Below the pieces are notes generated by a model that did no database searches, was not told where the DNA came from, and worked only from the letters and a program-made list of their open reading frames with translations. Of a stretch of 64,000 nt of DNA, positions 53,042 through 61,847 are shown one piece after another. Numbering within the stretch: the stretch's first letter is position 1; each line of letters starts with the position of its first letter. A program made the translations under genes and the position numbers. The DNA lies in the NCBI GenBank assembly GCA_963770485.1, contig CAVYPX010000017.1:215437-279436 (forward strand). Direction: 5' to 3'. The DNA is from CAVVEC01 sp963770485 (GTDB lineage: Bacteria; Acidobacteriota; Terriglobia; Terriglobales; Acidobacteriaceae).

Positions 53042-54363
53042 TCAGTACTCGTCAGAATCGGGTTGTGGCGACTTGTCGTTCAGGAAGTAATTGGCATCCA
53101 GTGGTGCTTTAATCGTATGAAAAGTCATGGGTTTTTGTCCGAAGTTGAAGCAATCCGTGAGGTCGTCGGCGTTTACGTCGCCGAACCCGAGCGAGGGCAG
53201 GTCGAAAACGGTCTCGGTAAACTTCAAGATGCTGCTGAAGTCATGGGTAACGTGCGATACGCAGCCAGGTATCGCGTACGGAGACACGATCACCAAGGGC
53301 ACGCGAAAACCATACTGGTAGGAATTTATGATCGCGGGACGTGATCGTACCACCCTCCCCAATCATCCCAGGTAATGAAAATGGCAGTGCTGGACCAGTA
53401 AGGGCTATTGCCGACCGCGTTGACCACTGACGAAACCCAGGAAGGGCCAGAACCATCGTTCTCTTGCGGATGATCGGAGGACACGACCCGCGGCATTACC
53501 CAAGCCACATTGGGTAGTTGATTCCCGGAGATGTCTTTCAAGACCTGCGTCGGGTCGCCAATCACGTATTGCCAGTCCTGGCCCAAACGCAGATGTTTGA
53601 TCGAATTGGGGGCCGTCCAAATCTGACTTAGCATGGGAGCGTAATAGCGCCAACTGAGTTGCTGGTCGTCGAGCAGATCCATCAGGGTGAGATGTTCGAA
53701 GCAGGGGTAGATTATCTGTCTCTCCTGGCCCACGGCATTAATCAAGGGAACGAATTCGTTCGGAGGAGCGGTGCATCCAGTGTGCAATGGCGCATGGCTA
53801 AAACCGTTGGGATTGTCCGCAACGAACATCTCGCTGGTCGCGCTCGGAGCGGAAGTGCCGGCGATGACAAACTGATGTGCCGGATAGCTCTCGCCTTGGT
53901 TGCTCTGGAACATTCGGTCGGCGAAGGCATACTGCTCCGCCATCTGGAAGTAGGCATCAACGTCCGCTTCTCTGACATATTTGAACTGGGGATTGATACA
54001 TCCCTTTGTGCCTTGGTGGCAGTTCACGAAGACCCGGTCCGCACCATCCATCTTGCCGCCGTCGTACTCAGCTACGAACGGAGCATGGGCGTGACCCAGG
54101 TCGTAGCTGGTTATCAAGGGAATCGGTTCCAACTTGATTTTCAGACCCTTGGAATTCATGCCGTAGGCGGCGGTATCGGCGCCCTTCAACCCGTGGAACA
54201 TGTTGTCAGTGGAGCGGTTCTCCTGGACCATGATGATCACGTGTTGAATCGCTTGAGTTCCAGGATTTCCATCGCGGGCAGGATTGCCGGACCCTGCCGC
54301 GGCGAATCCCAGTGGAGTCACCAGAACGAGCACAGCCAACACGAGATGGAGGCGCGATGGCAT
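53042..54363 (-). pseudogene. Frameshifted PF04185-type phosphoesterase
   Basis: The start MPSRLHLVLAVLVLVTPLGF at 54363 gives a clear signal peptide. The longer ORF start at 54411 overlaps the promoter. The first frame contains VIIMVQENRSTDNMFHGLKG and TWDDWGGWYDHV, then stops at 53326. The second frame continues INSYQYGFRVPLVIVSPYAI and THDFSS to the normal end at 53042. Comparison with 51581-52897 shows a net 4-bp loss between TCGTACCA and ATGATCG at about 53332-53343, just after the DHV motif. The motifs otherwise look intact, so the mutation is recent or a sequencing error. Confidence 0.8.
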
Positions 54364-54390
54364 TGAGTCCGGCAAAAAACGCGGAAGAGA

Positions 54391-54418
54391 ATCTAACTGA
54401 TGCGAATCCATAACGCAA
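54391..54418 (-). promoter_or_regulatory. Phosphoesterase-class promoter
   Basis: On the minus strand, TTGCGT and TTAGAT are separated by 16 bp. Its position supports 54363 as the start codon. Confidence 0.55.
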
Positions 54419-54545
54419 CAGAGTCATTCGTCTCTAGATCCGGGACTGCGCTGGGCGACCACTTCCTGCGGGCGCCATGCTGCGAGCTTCGACCGCCACT
54501 CCAACTACATTTATTCCCAGCCGGGGCTCCCCGTAGTTCGTTGCT

Positions 54546-56291
54546 TCATGGGGTCAACAAAATCGGCTGTCCGGTGATCTCCACCGTTCCGCCGGAAAGA
54601 GCTTGCGTTCCCTGGTCTGGATCAATGGTCTGGTAATGCCCGTACTGCGATGGGTAGGTATAAGTGGTGTGGTCGCAAGTGCCGTGCTTGATGGGAGTGG
54701 AGCCTTGGCACCAGGTTGTAGAATTCGGCTCGTCCCACCAAACGATCTGCTCCTGGGTTCCTCCGCTACTAGTTAGATTACAGGTCCAGATATTCGAGCC
54801 CGTGTTTGCGCACGAGCTAGTCAAGGTACTGCCGACCAGCCAGTTGTAGGTTTGGTTGTAGGCCTTGCCGCTCCACCACAGACCCTTGTCTGGCCCAACG
54901 CAGTTGGGGTCGGTATACCACCAGAAAGTGCCTACGCCCGCCCTGCCATTTGTCTTATTACAATCCGCGTCGTATCTGTACGCGTAGCAGCGGGCGAGTC
55001 CGGCTGACCAACATGAAACCCAGTAGCGAGCGACGAATCCTCCCTGCATGTCATAATCTGACAGGGGAACACCAACGCCGCATCTACCCGCACCTTGCGG
55101 TTTATCACAATACCAACTCCCCTCGTCCATCCATATCGGCAGGCTCGCATCCGAACCCTGTAAGACGCTCTTCAGCTTATTGGTCTTGCTTATGATCTCT
55201 TCGCCTTGCCCAGTACCGTCATTGACATATCCATGAAAGGTCATTCCATCTGCAAGCCCGTGAAGGCCCCGGGAACCGTCACTGGGGCAACCAGTTCCCG
55301 TACATGTACCGCTACAGCCCGCCTGTGCGCCGCTGGGGCAGCCGCAGGACGTTTGCGGGCTTCCCGTGCAGTACATGATGTTCTGATTTATTGTCGACTG
55401 CGGGCTGGAAGTGTTCCCCTCAAAGAACTTCGATCCGTTGTTCATGATCGGGCCGATGGTCGCTTTCATGTCGGCGAAGATCCGCTGCAACTGGGAATAG
55501 GTACAGATGCAGGTGTAGCTCGCGTTTAGATTGCCGCCACCGACGCAGCCACTTACGGTGCAAGTGCTTGGACAGGCTTGTTGGTCAAATTGGCTGGCGG
55601 TGCACGGGTTCCGGTCATACTCATTCATAAAATCCCAGTAGGTCGGAATCGCGTACGCGGCGGGATCCAATCCTGCGATGTGGGTGGCCTCGAAGGTGAA
55701 CCAATCAATGTAGAACTTGTCGGTTCCTGAGCCATCGGGCGCGATGTCAGGCGGTAGCCAGCAACGCCACGGAGGAGTGTTCCCACAAGCGCCGTCGGGC
55801 AAACGTGCGGGCGCGCCTCCAAGTCCGTCTCGAATGCACTGGTGAGTTGCGTCGTAATCTGTTCCATCATCATTGCAGCCGTTGGCGTAGGCGGCAATCC
55901 CTCCGTTGGTGATGATCACGTCGCACGTCGGACATTGCGATTTGATCGAGGACAGGGCTTTGTCGAGCGCGTTCCAATGCCAGTTATTGTTCGAGGCGGT
56001 GCAAGTACCTCCCAACCAAGATTGTCCCGGTATGCAATCACCGCTTTGCCACAGTTCGTCCCAGCGATTCGCGTTGTCCCAAATTCTCGCGGCCCCGAAG
56101 CTGGTTTGGGGCGTATAAACATTCCAAGCATCGTGCAGCCCGAACAGAGTTGCCGGAATGCCCCCTCCACCACCATTCCCCCCTCCACCACCGTTGGTGC
56201 CTTGATTCGAGCTGCCACCTCCGCAACCGGCGAGAGCAAAGCACGCGAGCAGAATTAACAAGCGACTTAGCCAATGGTTTCTCATAGGCAA
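54546..56291 (-). CDS. Clan GH-A glycosidase-like lipoprotein
   Basis: Lipobox ALAGC with GGG and then a glycine-rich linker, so it is probably anchored at the outer membrane. The start is either TTG 56291, seven bases after AAGGAG, or ATG 56285. The barrel begins TLFGLHDAWNVYTPQTSFGA and contains YWDFMNEYD (acid/base Glu candidate) and PIWMDEGSWYC (nucleophile Glu candidate). Many cysteines occur throughout, including a cysteine-rich stretch near the middle (SCGCPSGAQAGCSGTC). The C-terminal beta-domain (WTCNLTSSGG, EITGQPILLTP) matches the other GH-A genes here. There is no FG-GAP insertion. The substrate is unknown. Confidence 0.7.
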   Translation of the reverse strand: MPMRNHWLSRLLILLACFALAGCGGGSSNQGTNGGGGGNGGGGGIPATLFGLHDAWNVYTPQTSFGAARIWDNANRWDELWQSGDCIPGQSWLGGTCTASNNNWHWNALDKALSSIKSQCPTCDVIITNGGIAAYANGCNDDGTDYDATHQCIRDGLGGAPARLPDGACGNTPPWRCWLPPDIAPDGSGTDKFYIDWFTFEATHIAGLDPAAYAIPTYWDFMNEYDRNPCTASQFDQQACPSTCTVSGCVGGGNLNASYTCICTYSQLQRIFADMKATIGPIMNNGSKFFEGNTSSPQSTINQNIMYCTGSPQTSCGCPSGAQAGCSGTCTGTGCPSDGSRGLHGLADGMTFHGYVNDGTGQGEEIISKTNKLKSVLQGSDASLPIWMDEGSWYCDKPQGAGRCGVGVPLSDYDMQGGFVARYWVSCWSAGLARCYAYRYDADCNKTNGRAGVGTFWWYTDPNCVGPDKGLWWSGKAYNQTYNWLVGSTLTSSCANTGSNIWTCNLTSSGGTQEQIVWWDEPNSTTWCQGSTPIKHGTCDHTTYTYPSQYGHYQTIDPDQGTQALSGGTVEITGQPILLTP

Positions 56292-56726
56292 CGGTAAACT
56301 CCTTGATTTTAAGGTATATATTAACGCGCCTCCGAACTTAGGGCGCTGTCCGCAGAGACTTCACCGAGTCATGAAGGCCTATCCGTCTCGTGCGTTCCGC
56401 GCTGTGCTAGCTTGACGGAAAGTGGACACAGAGTGGGAACCCCATTTCAGGGAAAAAGTTGCTAATGTCTGCCAGAACATCGAGGTGTCTGGGCAGCCGA
56501 ACCGCCCCCACACCGGCGTTGGCGGGCTCGAACCCCGCCGCGATACCGCTTGACTCCAATACGCATTGATGGCATATTTGGGCAGTGCTTTATTTTTGCT
56601 GAGTGGTGTCGGCAGTCCGATAATCGGATGATGACCCTTGCTCCCTGAATTTTCCGGTCCGGACACTGGCAAGAACCGCTCCCAGATTCACCTCCTCCTC
56701 ACATAATACTCATCGGAAGTGTCGAA
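56292..56726. other. Gene-free divergent spacer
   Basis: Spacer between the GH-A lipoprotein and the third WGDYTSM gene. I see no supported ORF, and the palindrome found upstream of the other two WGDYTSM genes is not recognisable here. Confidence 0.4.
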
Positions 56727-58181
56727 ATGATCAGATCAGCGTTGTTCGCATTATTCGGTTTGCTAACTCCATTGTTTATAGGGGCCCAGACGGTAACCAA
56801 GTTTGAGGGGATTAGCGCTGCCACCGATCCGCACGCGGAGCACGATGTCGATCCGAACGGCGCGATTGGCACCCTGCAGTACATGGAGTGGGCCAACGTT
56901 TCGTATCAGGCCTGGAGTAAAACGCCCCCGTTCAAGGCGGTCTGGCCAAAGCCTCAGCTCGGTACGACACCCTTTACGAACGCAGGACTGAACAGTTGTG
57001 AGAGCATTGGCGGAGATGGCCTGATAATTTTTGATCGCCTGGCGTCGCGCTGGGTCATTGCTGCCCACAGCAACAAGGACAGCAGCGGGAACTACTATTT
57101 TTGCGTCGCCGTTTCCAGCACCGATGACCTTTCCTCGAGCAGCCTGACGTGGTACGCCTACGAATTCTTGCTGAATCCGGCGATGGGTGGGAAGTACTTT
57201 CCGGATTGGCCGAAGATCGGAACTTGGCCGGACGCGTACTACGTCGGCATGGATCTTTTGAATACCAAGAACTACAGCTTCGCCGGCATCATGACCTGCG
57301 CGCTGGATCGGACCCATATGCTGACCGGGGGCACTCCGAAACCGATACAGTGCGTCCCATACACGGCGACGGATGCCTATCTTTACCACAGTCCTGTCCC
57401 GGCCGATGTGGATGGCACGACCGCGCCTCCCACCGGTCAAGACGAGTTTTTCGTCAGCATCCAGAATCCGGTGCGTGATGGGAAATCAACTACTTCGAAC
57501 TCCATCAACCTGTGGGATTTCCAACTCGATCCCAATTGGGGTGGAAACTCGAAGCTGGTGCCGTCCTCGCTGAGTGTTCCCACCTTTGCGCCGGGATGCT
57601 ACAACCTCAAGAATCCGGGGAATACGTTCTGTATTCCCCAACCGGCCGGACCCGACCCGTTGAATTCGGTGGGCGACCGGCTCATGCCCCGAATGGCCTA
57701 TCGGAATTTCGGCACCTATCAATCGTTTCTGGTCAGCCAGTCGGTGCAACCTACAGGCAGCAGGCAGCAGACGGGAATCGCCTGGTACGAACTGCGTGGA
57801 AGTGGCACGCCGACGCTTTATCAAAGCGGCACGGTCAGCCTGGATACCTCGACTTACCGCTTTATGCCCAGCATTGCTCAGGATCACGTCGGCAATGCAG
57901 CCGTGGGCTACAGCGTATCAAGTGGGAAGATTCATCCCGGCATTCGCGCGTCTTCATGGAGCTTGATCAACAACACCAAGCCAGTCGAGGTGATTATTCA
58001 GAACGGCAGCGGAAGTCAGGAGAACAGTAAGAACTGGGGGGACTACACGAGCATGGCGGTGGACCCGGTGGACGACTGTACGTTCTGGTACGTGAACGAG
58101 TATCTGCCTTCCAATGAGACGGGCAAGGCTATCAATTGGCACAGCAAGATCGCTAAGTTTAAGTTGTCCAGCTGTCAGTAA
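56727..58181 (+). CDS. Secreted protein of unknown function, WGDYTSM family (copy 3)
   Basis: The start is MIRSALFALFGLLTPLFIGA, a signal peptide. Conserved blocks are DPNGAIGTLQYMEW, GDGLIIFDRLASRWVI, YFPDWPKIGTWPDAYYVGMD, DRTHMLTGG, GDRLMPRMAYRNF, and WGDYTSMAVDPVDDCTFWYV. It is the shortest of the three (484 residues), with a shorter LNP loop, and it ends at a cysteine (KLSSCQ). The GH-A/FG-GAP gene at 58289 follows about 105 bp downstream in the same direction, repeating the arrangement at 43875-47992. Function is unknown. Confidence 0.75.
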   Translation: MIRSALFALFGLLTPLFIGAQTVTKFEGISAATDPHAEHDVDPNGAIGTLQYMEWANVSYQAWSKTPPFKAVWPKPQLGTTPFTNAGLNSCESIGGDGLIIFDRLASRWVIAAHSNKDSSGNYYFCVAVSSTDDLSSSSLTWYAYEFLLNPAMGGKYFPDWPKIGTWPDAYYVGMDLLNTKNYSFAGIMTCALDRTHMLTGGTPKPIQCVPYTATDAYLYHSPVPADVDGTTAPPTGQDEFFVSIQNPVRDGKSTTSNSINLWDFQLDPNWGGNSKLVPSSLSVPTFAPGCYNLKNPGNTFCIPQPAGPDPLNSVGDRLMPRMAYRNFGTYQSFLVSQSVQPTGSRQQTGIAWYELRGSGTPTLYQSGTVSLDTSTYRFMPSIAQDHVGNAAVGYSVSSGKIHPGIRASSWSLINNTKPVEVIIQNGSGSQENSKNWGDYTSMAVDPVDDCTFWYVNEYLPSNETGKAINWHSKIAKFKLSSCQ

Positions 58182-58288
58182 TCAGGGATCGGTAGCCCGT
58201 GCCGGCTGACCGGTTGGGCGGACTTTGCAGGATGGAAGCGGTGAAGCACGAAGGTGGTTTCTGTTCGACCCAGGTATGTGAGAGGTGG

Positions 58289-60865
58289 ATGATGTCAAGA
58301 CTCAGCCTTGCAGTTTTGGTTTGCACAATTCTCGCCCTGTTAGGGGCAAGCACGCGTGCACACGCGCAGCAGCCGGTATCGCCCTTTTTCTTCGGCATGT
58401 CCATGACGGGAGGAGAGGTCAACGCCGAGCCTTGGCCGGTTGTCCCTTTCAGCGCAATCCGTCTGTGGGACAGCGACGTGGCATGGTCGCAACTCAACCC
58501 TGCGCCAGGGGAATACGACTGGAGACTTCTGAACATATGGATGAATCATGCCGAGCAGAATGGCCAGGACCTCACGTACTGCTTCGGCCGGGTGCCTGCC
58601 TGGATATCGTCTGATCCCACCGACAGGTTTTGTGCCAACGAACCCGGCTCGTGTGATCCACCCAGGGACCTCAATCCCGACGGGACCGGCACGAACCAGG
58701 CGTGGAAAGACTTCGTCACCGCCATAGCTGCTCATGCCGCGGGCCGCATTCGCTACTGGGAGCTTTGGAATGAGTATCCCAATCCGAAGCGCTGGCACTT
58801 TCCAACCGGCGGTAACGGGACCGCAACCGTGCAGCAACTGGTTCGCATGGGTAATGACGCGCGCCAAATCATCAAGTCGATCGACCCAAACGCAGTCATA
58901 GTCAGTCAGTCAGGCTCGCTGAGGTTTAACAATGATTGTCCGAGATGGCAACAGTTCTTCCAAGCGGGCGGTGGCAGCTACTCAGACGTAATTGCTTTTC
59001 ACGGGTACGTTCAACCCAACGGGAAGAATGCTCCGATTCCGGAAACATTCGCAGGTTTGGTGCAGGGATACACGGGCGGGGGCGATATTCCCTATCCCTG
59101 TAATCCGAAAGGCGGTGGTTTCTACGGCATCCTTCAAAGTTTCAACTTGACCCAGCCGGTGTGGAATACGGAAGGCAGTTGGGCAGCCAACATTGCCGGT
59201 TTGCATGATGCCGATGAGCGGGCTGGCTTTCTCGTCCGGTTTCACGCCTTGAACCTATCCACAACCGAGCAAATCAGTAATCAGACGTTTGGCCCGGTGC
59301 AACGCTTTCACTGGTACGAGTGGGATAACACGCTTGTCGGGGCACTGTGGGAATGGATCACCCGCTGGGACTTGGCCTTGCCCATGGCCAATGGGGGCAT
59401 GGATGTGATGTGGGGTTTTGGCGATGGCAGCTTCCAGGCGCCGTCGAATCACGGGACGGGCAGCACCCCCGCTGCGGCTGCAGTGGGGGACTTTAACAAC
59501 GACCAAGAGGCCGACATAGTGGTGGCCAACCAAGGCAGCAACACCGTTACCGCGTACTTGAACAGCGATAAATCCCCTGGAACCTTTGGAGCGGGGACCA
59601 CTTCTGCGGCAGGCAAAAGCCCAGTCTCGGTGGCCGTGGGCTATTTCACCGGGGCTGCAAAGAACCTAGATGTCGTCGTGGCCAACTCGACGGCGGGCAC
59701 GGTCAGCGTATTGTTGGGCAACGGGGACGGCACCTTCCAGTCCCCGGCACCCTACAGCACCGGAGGTTCGAATCCGTCCTCGGTAGTGGTGGCGGATTTC
59801 AATAACGATGGCTACCCGGACATTGCGGTGACTAACGCGGGCGATGGCACGGTGAGCGTATTGTTGAACAATGGCAGCGGTGGCTTTGGGACGGCTACGA
59901 CTTATCCCGTCGGTCATGGTCCGTCTTCCGTCGCGGTAGGCGATTTCAATAAGGACAAGTTTCCCGACCTCGCGGTCACCAATGCCAGCGATGGCACGGT
60001 GAGCGTGCTGTTAAACAATGGCAGCGGCGGCGGCTTCACACAAGCGTCCTATTCGCCCTTGACCGTCGGGAACGGTCCCTCCGGGGTCGCCGTGGCGGAT
60101 TTCAACCGGGACGGCTATCCTGATTTGGCGGTGGCCAACCAGACCGATGGCACGGTGACGGTATATATGAACAATGGCAGCGCCGGCGGCTTCACGGGTG
60201 CGCTGGGCTCGCCCTACACCGTAGGTAAACAACCGGTTTCGATTGTGGTGGAGGATTTCAACGGCGACGGCTTCGGCGACATAGAGACCGCCAACAAGGG
60301 CGACGGCACCGTGGCCACGCTCCAGAACTGTCACAACAAGAACAAATGCAAGAGCCAATTCAATGCAGCCACGTTCACCAATGTGGGGAGCAGCCCGGTT
60401 GCTATGGCCGTGGGAGCCTTCGATGTCGTCGGCAACCGCGATCCGGGAACTGTGCTTAAACCAGGGGTCGCTTGGGAGGGCGTTTACCAGTGGTTGGTGG
60501 GAAATACCATCAGCACCCCTTGCACTGGGCCGATTCCGTGGATACAAAATAAGGGTGACAAGGGGAACCAGGGGGTTTGGACCTGCGGCATAACCGGAGG
60601 ATCGAATGGTTATCAGGCGCAGCTGGTGTGGTACATGGACGACAATTACACAACTGGGTGCAACAACAATGTGTGTAAATCCACGACGTACACTGTGCCA
60701 AGCGGGTACACTCAATACCGGACCGTGTACCAGCCGAGTAAGGTTAATCAGATCAAAAACGGGACGGTGAATATTGGATACATACCGATTCTGCTGGAGA
60801 ATCACAGCGAGGCGGGGCGACTACCACACAATGGAGTACTGAAACGCAAGGTGAGGTCAAAATAG
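58289..60865 (+). CDS. Clan GH-A glycosidase-like protein with inserted FG-GAP propeller (copy 2)
   Basis: The start MMSRLSLAVL at 58289 follows AGAGGTGG (58292 is also possible), and the signal peptide ends near TRAHAQ. The barrel begins FFFGMSMTGGEVNAEPWP, with YWELWNEYPNP (acid/base) and VWNTEGSW (nucleophile). After the end of the barrel (WDLALPMA) come seven FG-GAP-type repeats (e.g. VVADFNNDGYPDIAVTN), most with DFNxD loops. The enzyme then resumes at LKPGVAWEGVYQWLVGNTI and ends in GYIPILLEN. It is closely related to 45497-47992 and lies in the same position after a WGDYTSM gene, but has no third FG-GAP_2 gene after it. The family number is uncertain. Confidence 0.75.
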   Translation: MMSRLSLAVLVCTILALLGASTRAHAQQPVSPFFFGMSMTGGEVNAEPWPVVPFSAIRLWDSDVAWSQLNPAPGEYDWRLLNIWMNHAEQNGQDLTYCFGRVPAWISSDPTDRFCANEPGSCDPPRDLNPDGTGTNQAWKDFVTAIAAHAAGRIRYWELWNEYPNPKRWHFPTGGNGTATVQQLVRMGNDARQIIKSIDPNAVIVSQSGSLRFNNDCPRWQQFFQAGGGSYSDVIAFHGYVQPNGKNAPIPETFAGLVQGYTGGGDIPYPCNPKGGGFYGILQSFNLTQPVWNTEGSWAANIAGLHDADERAGFLVRFHALNLSTTEQISNQTFGPVQRFHWYEWDNTLVGALWEWITRWDLALPMANGGMDVMWGFGDGSFQAPSNHGTGSTPAAAAVGDFNNDQEADIVVANQGSNTVTAYLNSDKSPGTFGAGTTSAAGKSPVSVAVGYFTGAAKNLDVVVANSTAGTVSVLLGNGDGTFQSPAPYSTGGSNPSSVVVADFNNDGYPDIAVTNAGDGTVSVLLNNGSGGFGTATTYPVGHGPSSVAVGDFNKDKFPDLAVTNASDGTVSVLLNNGSGGGFTQASYSPLTVGNGPSGVAVADFNRDGYPDLAVANQTDGTVTVYMNNGSAGGFTGALGSPYTVGKQPVSIVVEDFNGDGFGDIETANKGDGTVATLQNCHNKNKCKSQFNAATFTNVGSSPVAMAVGAFDVVGNRDPGTVLKPGVAWEGVYQWLVGNTISTPCTGPIPWIQNKGDKGNQGVWTCGITGGSNGYQAQLVWYMDDNYTTGCNNNVCKSTTYTVPSGYTQYRTVYQPSKVNQIKNGTVNIGYIPILLENHSEAGRLPHNGVLKRKVRSK

Positions 60866-61117
60866 GACTTGCTGGCGTTGTAAGACGGGAGAACAATGAA
60901 GTAACCGGTTCGCCTCGGGAAGGGGAGGTTGGCGCGCGCCGCTGGCACATGCCGGCCGGATTCAGGAACGTCACCCGGGTCCGCTGGGTGCAGACGTTTC
61001 TTGCGCCGCTTCTCCCGAGCAGAAAACGCAGGTGCAGGGAGAACTCGTCCGAGCACGATTGTTCAACCAGCAACAGCCCCTCGGATTGTGCTTTCCGCAG
61101 GTTCATATCTCGCGTTT

Positions 61118-61588
61118 ATGGGTGTTGCAACGACGTCAATCGAACGGGTCAAGAAGAACTTGTTTTGGCTGGTTTCGCGGGTGGCATTCTGGATGTATCG
61201 CCACGCGCCCATCTTCGGACCATGGCCCGCTTCGGTGGGTATCATTCAAGAGGGAACCCAGTTTCTGGTGATCCGCCGCAATGATGGGCGGGGATTGTCG
61301 TTCCCAGGAGGGTTAGCCTTGCCCTGGGAAAGCGAGGAACAGACCCTCATTCGAGAGGTTCGTGAAGAAACGGGACTGCATGCGGAACGCTGCGAGTTTG
61401 CTTTCCGCTACGAAAGTGCAGCCGTAATGCCGGCCCGCATTGCGGTTTTCCGGGCCGAGGCAAGGGGCGAGATTCGGCACTCGTGGGAGGGTACCGCGGA
61501 ATGGGTCAAAATCGCGGAACTCCAGAACAGTATCATCTCAAGCCAAACCTACATTGTGGAACAGCTCTCGGGTAGTGGCTCAGTTTGA
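61118..61588 (+). CDS. Nudix hydrolase
   Basis: The start is MGVATTSIER at 61118. The longer frame upstream lacks family similarity. A complete Nudix box fits GX5EX7REUXEEXGU: GLALPWESEEQTLIREVREE followed by TGL at about residues 66-88. The N-terminal 40 residues (VKKNLFWLVSRVAFWMYRH) are amphipathic or basic and precede the fold. The family hydrolyses nucleoside diphosphates linked to other moieties, needing a divalent cation held by the box glutamates. The substrate is unknown. It lies upstream of a glycosyltransferase, so a nucleotide-sugar link is possible but unproven. Confidence 0.85.
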   Translation: MGVATTSIERVKKNLFWLVSRVAFWMYRHAPIFGPWPASVGIIQEGTQFLVIRRNDGRGLSFPGGLALPWESEEQTLIREVREETGLHAERCEFAFRYESAAVMPARIAVFRAEARGEIRHSWEGTAEWVKIAELQNSIISSQTYIVEQLSGSGSV

Positions 61589-61847
61589 TGTGGAAGCGAG
61601 CCAAACCCGCGATTGTTGCGTGCCAAGGAACGCGACGCTTCCGCGGGGCTCGCCCAGATCCCTCGCTATGCAAAGAACGCTTCAATCGAACTGAGCCGCT
61701 ACCAGCTCTCGGCAGCATGCTTATAACCCGCGAGTCCCTCGCGAGCTGAATACGAAGTTGCATGTTAAACTTGAATCATCAAGGCGGTGAGCGGGAGCCG
61801 CCCGCTTGCAACTTCCCAGTTTGACACCCGAGGAGAGCCCTGCCCTA

